NCBI GenBank assembly: GCA_029210225.1
Contig: JARGOJ010000008.1
Span: 1 to 28,892 of the forward strand
Origin: Planctomycetota bacterium
GTDB lineage: Bacteria > Planctomycetota > J058 > JARGOJ01
Reading direction: 5' to 3'
Length of the DNA: 28,892 nucleotides
This document shows, piece after piece, positions 9,110 through 16,563 of this stretch. A program made the translations under genes and the position numbers. The notes under the pieces are model-generated. The model saw only the letters and a program-made list of their open reading frames with translations. It ran no database searches and had not been told where the DNA came from. How positions within the stretch are numbered: the stretch's first letter is position 1; every line of letters begins with the position of its first letter.

Positions 9110-9529
9110 TTAGCTTCCTATTGCCTTAGACTGCGCGGTGGCCACCTTTTCAGTGTCGTATCTGATAACTCCAGTGTGATCCCCAAAGAAGTAACGATCC
9201 CCGCTTTTGCCCTTCTCAATGGGCTCTGCAGTCACACTGTATTGAAACTCTTTATTGCTCCCGTCTTTGTCTCCGACAACCATCTTGAACTTATAGCCAT
9301 GTTTCTTGCCCCCGGCCAGCTCACCGTCCAGCAGATCCTTTGCTCCAAGTTCTTTGAGAGTCCCGTATTTATTCGTGCCACCGGTTTCCAGAAAGATTGC
9401 CTGACAGGCAGCGATCGCTCTTATCGATCCGACGGCGCTGGCTTCATTGCCCTGCTTCTTTGCCTTGGCCTTTTCGGCATTGCAGCCAAACAGCATGAGA
9501 GATAATAGTATTACGGCGACAGTCCTCAT
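9110..9529 (-). CDS. GspG/pseudopilin-like lipoprotein
   Basis: A small exported lipoprotein of 139 residues. The ATG at 9529 is preferred over an upstream in-frame TTG at 9547, because AGGGAAG precedes it and the protein then starts with a signal peptide and lipobox (LMLFGC, Cys16). The mature part resembles the globular domain of type II secretion pseudopilins and related planctomycete proteins: ASAVGSIRAIAACQAIF, then YGTLKELG, a GYKFKMVVGD strand, FQYSVTAEP, and RYFFGDHTGVIRYD near the end. The long hydrophobic N-terminal pilin helix is missing, so it should not be assembled by the pilus machinery in the ordinary way. Its function is unknown. It lies in a pair with the DUF1579 gene on the same strand, but the 248-bp gap holds a promoter candidate and a terminator candidate, so they are probably separate units. 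Confidence 0.75.
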   Translation of the reverse strand: MRTVAVILLSLMLFGCNAEKAKAKKQGNEASAVGSIRAIAACQAIFLETGGTNKYGTLKELGAKDLLDGELAGGKKHGYKFKMVVGDKDGSNKEFQYSVTAEPIEKGKSGDRYFFGDHTGVIRYDTEKVATAQSKAIGS

Positions 9530-9579
9530 AAGTTCTTCCCTTTTCAAATTCTTAAAATTACTAGTTTTTATACCGTTTG

Positions 9580-9609
9580 ATCTTAGCGCTCAATTCCTTT
9601 TGAAGTCAA
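9580..9609 (-). promoter_or_regulatory. Probable promoter for the GspG-like lipoprotein gene
   Basis: Read on the minus strand, TTGACT (9609-9604) and TAAGAT (9585-9580) are separated by 18 nt. The start codon is about 50 bp downstream at 9529. A TATAAA-like stretch just downstream of the -10 box is an alternative. Confidence 0.45.
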
Positions 9610-9694
9610 GCGAAGCACCTGACTTTCCTTGAATGACGGAACAGTGATTAGATTTTTCCGGCTCGCTGGATGTCCTTAGCGGCCAGATTTATCC

Positions 9695-9738
9695 CAAAGA
9701 AGAAAGCCGCTCCCTGATCGCGACCAAGGCTCGGCTTT
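9695..9738 (-). terminator. Probable terminator of the DUF1579 gene
   Basis: On the minus strand, AAAGCCG (9738-9732) pairs with CGGCTTT (9709-9703). Inside, after a 2x2 AG/AG internal loop, CCTTG pairs with CAGGG (one G-U pair) around an 8-nt loop. A T-rich run (TTTCTTCTTT) follows. It begins about 40 bp after the stop codon of the DUF1579 gene. Confidence 0.5.
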
Positions 9739-9777
9739 TCTTACTTTAATACTGGCAGATGAACTTGAGCGCTGTGT

Positions 9778-10362
9778 TTACTTCGTCGCTTTTCGGGTGT
9801 AGGTCATTTCTCCGGCTTTATGTTCGTCGATATTGGGATACTTGAAATAGAGGGTCATCACTTCTTTCTTGGCGCTTCGGGTCATGACAGAGCGAACGCC
9901 AACGACCATCTTCTTGCCATTCATGAGAATCGACCAAGTTCCGGTCATGACGAAGAGCCCCGATTTTTTGTCGACGTTCCCAGTGTAGTGATACATGCCC
10001 GTATCATTGTCGTGATAAACCGTCGTCTGAAATTCCTTCGACCAATTGTTGTAGCCATGCATAGCGATGGTGGTGACTGTCTTGTTCTTCTCCTTCACCA
10101 AGATTGTGTCCTGAAGAAAGCGGCCTCCGTACTTCAACGCTCGCTTCATGCTTCCTTTGCTGACCTTCGCGGTGGCGCCTGGTTGCTCCCAGACCTTTTG
10201 AACCACATCCCAATCTCCAACCAATCCTTCGAAGACCTTATGAGCCGCGCCAGGCTTTTGCAGGGCCGCATAGGGGTTCTCTTTCTCGTCCTGCGCCATG
10301 GCTAGGGAGAGTGTAGCGAGGAGAGTGAGGGATAACAGTGATAGAACGAAACTCTTCTTCAT
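9778..10362 (-). CDS. Exported DUF1579 family protein
   Basis: An exported protein of 194 residues with a clear Sec signal peptide (MKKSF, hydrophobic core, cleavage near AMA-QDE). The mature region matches the DUF1579 pattern: HKVFEGLVGDWDV near its start, then a GGRFLQDTI segment, MHGYNNWSKEFQTTVYHD, and paired strands GLFVMTGTW and MVVGVRSVM, ending YTRKATK. DUF1579 proteins are thought to form small beta-barrels of lipocalin type; no reaction is established for them. The start is preceded by an AAGAGAAAG site. It is divergent from the tricorn-like protease gene. Confidence 0.8.
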   Translation of the reverse strand: MKKSFVLSLLSLTLLATLSLAMAQDEKENPYAALQKPGAAHKVFEGLVGDWDVVQKVWEQPGATAKVSKGSMKRALKYGGRFLQDTILVKEKNKTVTTIAMHGYNNWSKEFQTTVYHDNDTGMYHYTGNVDKKSGLFVMTGTWSILMNGKKMVVGVRSVMTRSAKKEVMTLYFKYPNIDEHKAGEMTYTRKATK

Positions 10363-10773
10363 AGGTCACTTTCTCTTTCGTCAAGAAACTAAATCAAGGC
10401 TTACAGTGCTTTATCGACAGCTCCAGGTCCCTAAGACGAAATCATTCCCCAGAGACCTTAAAAAATGCCTAAAAACTTTATGATTCTTCCTCCTAGAGCG
10501 GTCCCTCCAAAACCTCGCTAGCACATGAATCTCAGACATTCTAAGACTCCAAAACCGGCCGCTCGCATTTAAATTTTGAAAGAGAAGCGTCTGCTTGTCT
10601 CTTCGGTAAAAAAGTCCCGGGATAGGGGCTCTCCGTCTCGCGGTGAGGCTCTTTTCGTTAGGAATTTCAGCTTCCCGACGGTTCTTGCTTGTTCGCGTTG
10701 CCCTGGAATCCTAAAATCCTCGGACTTTCAAAGACTCGGTTGTTCCCCTTTTCGCAAGAAAGACTTTATTTCT
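10363..10773. other. 411-bp divergent intergenic region
   Basis: No gene is supported here. An open frame runs from a TTG at 10576 into the protease gene, but it would place 66 poorly composed residues ahead of a clean signal peptide, and a promoter candidate lies inside it. I therefore read the region as upstream control DNA for the two divergent genes. Confidence 0.5.
10689..10717 (+). promoter_or_regulatory. Possible promoter of the tricorn-like protease gene
   Basis: TTGTTC at 10689-10694, a 17-nt spacer, then TAAAAT at 10712-10717. The -10 box matches 5 of 6 bases but the -35 box only 3 of 6. It would give a leader of about 50 nt to the ATG at 10774. Confidence 0.35.
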
Positions 10774-13700
10774 ATGACTGGCACACATTTGAAAACACTT
10801 CTTACAGCAGTGCTTATGCTCGGCGCTGTCTGTGGGTCAGCAGAAGCGGCAGATCCGTATACCCGCGGACTGCGCTACCCGTCCCTCACTCCCGATGGCA
10901 AAAAGGTGGTCTTCGGCTACCGCGGCGATATCTGGATCGCTCCCGTCGATGGTAAGGGAACGGTCACTCGCCTCACGATTCACAATGCCCAGGACACCCT
11001 GGCCCGTGTCAGTCCCGATGGCAAGCAAATCGCCTTCTCGTCCTTGCGAAACGGACGTTACGACCTCTTCATCATTCCTATAACGGGTGGCAAGCCAAAG
11101 AGAGTGACTTTTCACAGCGGCTCTGAAGCCCTCTGCGACTGGTCCCCTGACGGCAAGAAGCTGCTCTTTAGCTCGGAGCGTGGTGGCGGCGTCGGTCGCT
11201 TCGACCTCTACGAAGTCGCCATCGACGGCGGCACCCCCAAGCGCATTACCTTCGATGGAGCCCGCGACGGCGCCTACACACCGGATGGTAAGAACGTCGT
11301 CTATGCACGCGGCTTTAACAGCATCTACTGGGATAACTACGAGGGCTCGGCCAACTACGACCTCTATATCACAGGAACGAAGGGCGGCCTGCCTACGCGT
11401 CTCACGAAGACCGATGGTAATGAGCGCTACCCCTTTGTCTCGAAAGACAGCAAGACCCTCTTCTTCGTCGCTGAAGAAAAAGGCGTCGCCAACTTCTACT
11501 CCATGCCCCTCACTGGCGGGAAGAGAAAGCAAGTCACTAAGTACACAGGCAATGACGTGCACCGCCCCGACCTCAACTGGAACTGCGAATCTGTTGTCTT
11601 CGAGCGCGCCGGACAATTGTTCACAACAAACCTCACCAAGCCTGGGAAAGAGCCCACAGCCATTAAGCTTCATGTCCGCAGCGACGCCCGCAATAGCGGC
11701 TTTGAAGCTCGCACCGTCACTGGTGGCGGCGAACAAGTTCACCTCAGCCAAGATGGTCGTATGATCGCCTTCACCCTCCACGGTGATATCTGGATTATGC
11801 CTGCAGCCGGTGGTAAAGGCCGTCGCATCACCTCCGGACCAAGCAACGATCAATGGCCCAGGTTCTCCCCAGATGGCACTAAGATCGCCTACTTCTCCAA
11901 TAAATCCGGAAACAACGACATCTATCTCCTCGACATCAAAACCGGGGCCTCAACTCCAGTCACAACGAACCGCGCCGCCGACCACTTTCACAACTGGTCC
12001 CCCGATGGCAAGTCTCTCGTCTTCTGCTCAGAGCGCAGCGGCAACCGCGACATTTGGACCATCGACCTCAAATCCAAGGCCACCAAGCAATTGACCAAGC
12101 ACAGCGCTGGTGACGACGACCCAAGCTTCTCTCCAGACGGTCAGTTCATCGCCTTCGACTCTGCGCGGGGCGGAACTCAAGCCATTTACATTATGAACGT
12201 GGACGGCAGCGCCGTTCGCCGGGTCACTCCAGGATCGGGCTTCTTCCAAGTGCCGAGCTTCAGCCCTGACAGCCGCATGATCGTCTACGAAGCATACAGC
12301 CCAACCAACGGTCAGTCTGGCGGACTCTTTGTGATCTCTGTTGGTGGCGGACCAAGCATGCAAATCGCTCGCGACGGCAAAACAGCTTGTTGGAGTGGCA
12401 CTGGCGATTACATCTACTTCACAGAAGATCGTAAGGCTGCCGGCAACGGCGTCTTCCGCGTCAAGGCTCCTGAGAGCGTTGTTGCTGGTGAGCACATTCC
12501 ATTTATTGGAACCGTGACCGTCAACCTCCGCAAAGAGCTCTCCGACCTCTTCGACGAAGCATGGAACGCTTTGGGATCAGGCTTTTACGACCGTAAAATG
12601 CACGGCGTGAATTGGAACGATATGAAGAGAAAATATCGCGACATGGCCATCGACGCTGAAGACAAGACAGAGTTCCACAACATTATTCGCCAGATGCTCG
12701 CCGAGCTTGGCGCGAGTCACCTCGGAATCTGGGGCGGCTCTCAATCGGGTAACAGCGCTTTGCCAAAGGTCAAGCAGACCGGTTATCTCGGACTTGATTT
12801 TGATTGCACAGCAAACAAAGACGGCTCCATGAGAATCGAAGACGTCCTCGCTGGTGGCCCCGCTGACAAAGCCGGTCTCCGTATTGGTGACGTCGTCACT
12901 CGCATTGGGCGAACACGCTTAAGCAAGAACATCAACCTCGATAAGGTTCTCGCAGGCACTGTTGGCAAAGACGTCCTCATCCGATTCAAGCCATTCTCGA
13001 AGTCTGGCCTTGGAGACGAGCGCGCCATTACTCTCAAGCCAATGCCCTTTAGTAGCCTTCGTGGTTTGGAGTATCGCAACTGGCACATGAGCTGCGACAA
13101 GCGCGTTCGCGACGCTTGCTCTTTCCGCAACGAGTATGTCTACATTCACCTCACCGCAATGAACCAACAGAACTTGAACAAGTTCCAGCAAGCCGTGGCT
13201 CGTTGGAATCGCATTCGTTCTGTCAAAGGAATGATCCTCGACGTCCGCAACAACGGTGGTGGAAACATTCACAACCAGCTCATGGCTGTCCTCATCGCCA
13301 AGCCTCTCGCTCACATTCGTGGACGCAACGGCCAACGCTTGACCCAGCCTGTTCTTTACTGGGATCGCCCGGTCGTGGTCCTCACCAACGAGCGCTCATT
13401 TAGTGACGCTGAGGTTTTCCCATACATGTTCCGCGCTGCGGGCGTTGGTAAAATCGTCGGCGTTCCTACAGCAGGCGGCGTGATCGGCACCAACAACATC
13501 ACCCTCAGCGACGGAAGCAGCTTCCGCATCGCTCGCTCCGGCTTCTTCGGAATGGACGGAACCAACCTCGAAGGTTATGGCGTCAAGCCAGACTTCATTG
13601 TCGAAGAGACCTCTGAAGATCGCCGCGAAGGTCGCGATCCTCAGCTGCTCAAAGCCTTGGAGGTTCTCAAGGCAGAAGCCGCCGCAGCGAAGGCCGCCAA

Positions 13701-14352
13701 GCCTAAGGCAAAATCCAAGCCGACTAAGAAGCCCAATATCAAGGCTTCAAGCTCTGATAGCAAAAACCCTAAAGCTAAGAAAGGTCACAAAGACCCTATC
13801 TTCAACGTTCAAGAGGGTGAGTGGATCCGCCTTCGTCAAAACGGCCGCAACGGTGTCTCTCGTGAGTTGACCCTTCGGGTTGTCTCCGTTGACGCAGAGA
13901 CCGTAAGCATGGAGCGCAGCTTTGAGGTAAACGGCAAAGAACAAGTTTCTCCGTTCTCCCTTCCTCGTCGTGAATTGCTCAAGCCTCCCGCTGCGCTGAA
14001 AGTCGCTGCCTACAAGACAGAGACCTTAACCATCGGTGGTAAAGACCTCAAATGCATCCTCATGGAGCTGACGGGTCCTCGGGGCGAGAAGATTAAGTGG
14101 TACGTGTCCCACGACGTTCCAGTCCACGGCTTGGTTCGCATTGAGACCAACGGCGTCGTGAACTTGGAGCTTGTTGAGTGGGGTGGTTTTAGCAAGCCTA
14201 AAGTCAAAGCCACCAAGAAGCCCCTCGTCGAAGCCAAGCCCACAACAAAAGCAAAGACTGCTGCGAAGACAAAGCCTGCCGCGAAGGCGAAGCCAAAGCA
14301 CAGTCCTAAGCCTCGTCGTAAGAGCTACTTCTACGACGGACTCGACGACTGA
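10774..14352 (+). CDS. Secreted tricorn-like protease (S41) with novel C-terminal extension
   Basis: An exported serine protease of 1192 residues, related to tricorn core protease, which trims peptides in archaea and some bacteria. The signal peptide ends near SAEAA. Residues of about 28-570 form TolB/tricorn-type propellers with repeated SPDGKxIxF and GGxxxxxT phrases. A helical segment, a PDZ domain (about 668-758; GLDFDC, GGPADKAGLRIGDVV) and an S41 core follow. The tricorn active site is intact: Ser648-His649 in GASHLG, Ser877-Asp878 in RSFSDAE, and Glu933 in LEGYGVKPD, with spacing close to that of Thermoplasma tricorn (745/746, 965/966, 1023). Beyond residue 965 are a Lys/Ala/Pro-rich linker, a beta-rich domain (about 1005-1140) and a second Lys/Ala tail; I do not recognise these. 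The gene has its own terminator. The ATG was chosen for the signal peptide; its ribosome site is weak. Confidence 0.88.
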   Translation: MTGTHLKTLLTAVLMLGAVCGSAEAADPYTRGLRYPSLTPDGKKVVFGYRGDIWIAPVDGKGTVTRLTIHNAQDTLARVSPDGKQIAFSSLRNGRYDLFIIPITGGKPKRVTFHSGSEALCDWSPDGKKLLFSSERGGGVGRFDLYEVAIDGGTPKRITFDGARDGAYTPDGKNVVYARGFNSIYWDNYEGSANYDLYITGTKGGLPTRLTKTDGNERYPFVSKDSKTLFFVAEEKGVANFYSMPLTGGKRKQVTKYTGNDVHRPDLNWNCESVVFERAGQLFTTNLTKPGKEPTAIKLHVRSDARNSGFEARTVTGGGEQVHLSQDGRMIAFTLHGDIWIMPAAGGKGRRITSGPSNDQWPRFSPDGTKIAYFSNKSGNNDIYLLDIKTGASTPVTTNRAADHFHNWSPDGKSLVFCSERSGNRDIWTIDLKSKATKQLTKHSAGDDDPSFSPDGQFIAFDSARGGTQAIYIMNVDGSAVRRVTPGSGFFQVPSFSPDSRMIVYEAYSPTNGQSGGLFVISVGGGPSMQIARDGKTACWSGTGDYIYFTEDRKAAGNGVFRVKAPESVVAGEHIPFIGTVTVNLRKELSDLFDEAWNALGSGFYDRKMHGVNWNDMKRKYRDMAIDAEDKTEFHNIIRQMLAELGASHLGIWGGSQSGNSALPKVKQTGYLGLDFDCTANKDGSMRIEDVLAGGPADKAGLRIGDVVTRIGRTRLSKNINLDKVLAGTVGKDVLIRFKPFSKSGLGDERAITLKPMPFSSLRGLEYRNWHMSCDKRVRDACSFRNEYVYIHLTAMNQQNLNKFQQAVARWNRIRSVKGMILDVRNNGGGNIHNQLMAVLIAKPLAHIRGRNGQRLTQPVLYWDRPVVVLTNERSFSDAEVFPYMFRAAGVGKIVGVPTAGGVIGTNNITLSDGSSFRIARSGFFGMDGTNLEGYGVKPDFIVEETSEDRREGRDPQLLKALEVLKAEAAAAKAAKPKAKSKPTKKPNIKASSSDSKNPKAKKGHKDPIFNVQEGEWIRLRQNGRNGVSRELTLRVVSVDAETVSMERSFEVNGKEQVSPFSLPRRELLKPPAALKVAAYKTETLTIGGKDLKCILMELTGPRGEKIKWYVSHDVPVHGLVRIETNGVVNLELVEWGGFSKPKVKATKKPLVEAKPTTKAKTAAKTKPAAKAKPKHSPKPRRKSYFYDGLDD

Positions 14353-14382
14353 AGCGCCGCTTCTTTCGCCTTTAAAACAGAG

Positions 14383-14414
14383 AGAGGAGAATCGATTGAG
14401 TTCGATTCTCCTCT
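14383..14414 (+). terminator. Hairpin terminator after the tricorn-like gene
   Basis: A 13-bp perfect stem (14383-14395 and 14402-14414) with a 6-nt loop, followed by TTCTCTTT. It lies 30 bp after the stop codon and between convergent genes. A preceding A-rich run (TTTAAAACAG) would give only a modest T tract on the minus strand. Confidence 0.8.
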
Positions 14415-14580
14415 TTCTCTTTCGACTGTTTACCGACGACTTTGATTGGCCTTCACCAAGTTCAAGGATTGACGGCTATCTTCTGCCATGGCGCAGCTCG
14501 TCCCAAAGCTGATTGCTTCGTGGTTCACCGCGCTCGGGAGTTTGGTTTATGGGGGTTTTAACGAGTGTTGAGATAGAGGC

Positions 14581-15243
14581 TCAAGCTTGTTTTGACAGGC
14601 GTTTTTGAATCTCTTTGATGCTCGTTTTTTGATCGAGCACGGCGATTCGGCGAAGGGCGTGAGCGGCGCTCTCCCTTACTTCGTGGTTATGATCGTCGAG
14701 CAACCTAAGCAGGGGCGGAACGCACTGTAGGGCTTTTGGCCCCAAGTTTCCGAGTATCGCCGCAGCGGTCTTTCTGATTTTAGAAGAGTTGTGCTTCAAG
14801 CCGTCGATCAAGGCGGGGATGGCTTTGCCTTGAAGTCGCTCCAGGGTCAAGCGCGATTGGAGACTTAGATTCCAGGCACCAGCGCCAGACTTCACGTGGG
14901 CGTCGTCATCGAGGAGCTGAACGAGCTCGGGGGCGACGCAGCTCGTGTCTTTGCCCCAGCCTTTAATGGCAATGAGGGCAGCGAGGCGAATGCGTTGATT
15001 CTCGTCGTGCATGGCGGCGCGAATTCCCGGCGCGGCCACAGGCCCCATATCACCGAGCTTTTGGACAGCTTCAATGCGTGAATTCTCCGACGCAAGCTGC
15101 ATCACGCTGACGTACATCCACACCCGACCAATGGGGGTCGCCAAGACTCCTCCCACGGACATAAACGGCAGTAAACACAAGAGAAGTATCCACTTCGGTT
15201 GTGCTCGGCGCCGTGATTTACGTTTTTCGTTTCTATCTACCAT
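14581..15243 (-). CDS. Membrane-anchored HEAT-repeat protein
   Basis: A protein of 220 residues with a basic start (NEKRKSRRR), one membrane-spanning or signal segment (about residues 17-37, WILLLCLLPFMSVGGVLA) and an exported HEAT-repeat region. Repeats include SRIEAVQKLGDMGPVAAPGI, HDENQRIRLAALIAIKGWG, HNSSKIRKTAAAILGNLGP and HNHEVRESAAHALRRIA. The ATG at 15243 is preferred over an in-frame start at 15366, which would put 41 poorly composed residues ahead of the anchor. No enzymatic motif is present; a scaffold or partner-binding role is likely. It follows the LptA-like gene on the same strand after 307 bp. Confidence 0.75.
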   Translation of the reverse strand: MVDRNEKRKSRRRAQPKWILLLCLLPFMSVGGVLATPIGRVWMYVSVMQLASENSRIEAVQKLGDMGPVAAPGIRAAMHDENQRIRLAALIAIKGWGKDTSCVAPELVQLLDDDAHVKSGAGAWNLSLQSRLTLERLQGKAIPALIDGLKHNSSKIRKTAAAILGNLGPKALQCVPPLLRLLDDHNHEVRESAAHALRRIAVLDQKTSIKEIQKRLSKQA

Positions 15244-15550
15244 GGCCTGAACCCTTATAAATAGATGAATACCCGCCAAGAAAATACCTCCCCATGTACG
15301 ATTTGACGAGGAAGCAGTTCTAATTAAGCTGGGATAGACTCCGAGCAAACGCGAGTGATTTATCACGCGATAGGCTAGAGAACTCGTTCTTATTGGCTAT
15401 GAGGACCTTGCAAAACTTGTGTATGAAGAACAGGGGCGTTGAAAAAAATCTTTGAGCCACGCAAATTCCGACAAAGCGAATGCGCTCATGTGATGCGCAC
15501 GGCCTAAGAGCAAGTCCTGTCTTCCATTCTGGGCCTCATGGGCGGCCCCA
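15244..15550. other. 307-bp intergenic region
   Basis: This lies between two minus-strand genes. I see no gene, no clear promoter pair and no convincing hairpin. A weak GGGCC/GGCCC stem near the end of the LptA-like gene has no T run and is not called a terminator. Confidence 0.4.
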
Positions 15551-16207
15551 CTAGCTCTGTTTCGTGCGATAGAAAAAACCCTTCACATCTCCGCTCTCAT
15601 AGTGAACCTTAGGTCTTTTCTCTGAATAGTCTTCGGAAAGAGTCAGGCGCTTGCATTTGAGCCGGCCCTGTTCGTGGTTAAAGATCACGTTCCCTGACAG
15701 GATCATTTTTTGTTGTTTGACGACAACGCAGCGATCGGCGCTGATCGCTCCCCACTTTTTGTCCTTGAAGCGTGCCTTGTAGAAGGTACCAGAGTTGTCG
15801 TTAATGGTGATGTGGGCCTTTTCCGCCTGGCCCTCACCGAAGAGACCAAGCGTCTTGACATCTTCTAAGATGAGCAGATTTTTCTCCAAATCGAAGGTCC
15901 CGCTCTTTGCTTCTCCCACCAGCTCTTTTTTGCCAGTCCTTTGGTAGCACTTCATAAGTCCGGGCACCTCGAACGTCTTGCTCTTGGCGCCTCGGACTAG
16001 CTCATCAGTACGGATTTCATAGTCACCGATCCGAATCTTCACATGTCCCTTAAAGATCGTTTCTCCCTTTTGGCCGATGTTCACATGATCGGCCTTGATC
16101 GATAGCTTTTCCGCACGTGTTTTAGGAACTTTCTTCGAATCTTGAGCGGCGGCCGGAACCACCAACACCATCATCATGAGGATCAAACTCGACTTCTTGA
16201 TTCGCAT
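15551..16207 (-). CDS. LptA/OstA-like periplasmic protein
   Basis: An exported protein of 218 residues. LptA-type proteins form the periplasmic bridge that carries LPS from the inner to the outer membrane. The signal peptide ends near PAAAQ. The mature part shows the OstA/LptA beta-jellyroll pattern: LSIKADHVNIGQKGETIFKG, HVKIRIGDYEIRTDELV, GTFDLEKNLLILEDV and AISADRCVVVKQQKMILSG, with NVIFNHEQGRLKCKRLTLS near the end, where the characteristic G-x-V-x-F segments recur. It is longer than typical LptA and could instead be a relative such as an LptC- or LptD-N-terminal-like protein. AAGGAACG precedes the ATG. It is divergent from the MsbA-like operon, with a palindrome between them, which fits an LPS role. 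Confidence 0.7.
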   Translation of the reverse strand: MRIKKSSLILMMMVLVVPAAAQDSKKVPKTRAEKLSIKADHVNIGQKGETIFKGHVKIRIGDYEIRTDELVRGAKSKTFEVPGLMKCYQRTGKKELVGEAKSGTFDLEKNLLILEDVKTLGLFGEGQAEKAHITINDNSGTFYKARFKDKKWGAISADRCVVVKQQKMILSGNVIFNHEQGRLKCKRLTLSEDYSEKRPKVHYESGDVKGFFYRTKQS

Positions 16208-16563
16208 AAAATCGTTCCTTGCTCTTGTTAGCTCGTTGCTCTTTGCTGTTTAGCTTGGGTCGGCCCTATAAGGCAAAGGTCGTGCCAACAACAGGACTAA
16301 GTATCCTTGGGGATTCCAACCGGTCCGTTTGGAAAATCGTCGATTTTCACCGTTTAAATTTTGGAGAACCCTCTTATTTTTAGCGGTCACTTGTACGCAC
16401 GTCCTCGTGACTTTCGGTGGTTTTTCAGGCCCTGTCTCGCGCATCGCGCTACAAAATGGAGAATGGCTTCCTCTTTGCTGGGACGCAGACGCTCAAATCA
16501 TTCAGATGAGGGCTCAAGTCGCGTCCTGAAAAGCGCGATAGGTCCCTAAAGAGCAAAATACAT
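16208..16563. other. 356-bp divergent region between lptA-like and msbA-like genes
   Basis: It holds a 17-bp perfect palindrome and presumably the promoters for both flanking genes. A short plus-strand open frame (16329-16529, TTG start) encodes a hydrophobic stretch but has no ATG or ribosome site, so it is not called as a gene. Confidence 0.5.
16332..16348. promoter_or_regulatory. 17-bp palindrome, candidate operator
   Basis: GAAAATCG, one central T, then CGATTTTC: perfect 8-bp arms. The short centre makes a hairpin unlikely and a dimer-binding site more likely. It lies 124 bp before the lptA-like start and 215 bp before the msbA-like start. The regulator is unknown. Confidence 0.4.

Noticed and set aside
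9065..9505. 146-codon plus-strand open frame
   Set aside because: It is antisense to the GspG-like lipoprotein gene and starts beside the terminator.
10576..10773. N-terminal extension of the tricorn-like protease from a TTG
   Set aside because: It would bury a clean signal peptide, has poor composition and contains a promoter candidate.
10837..11853. 338-codon minus-strand open frame
   Set aside because: It is antisense to the tricorn propeller repeats and arises from their codon pattern; no signal, motif or ribosome site.
16329..16529. Short plus-strand frame with a hydrophobic, signal-like stretch before the msbA-like gene
   Set aside because: It begins with TTG, has no ATG near its start and no ribosome site, and overlaps the palindrome; more likely control DNA.
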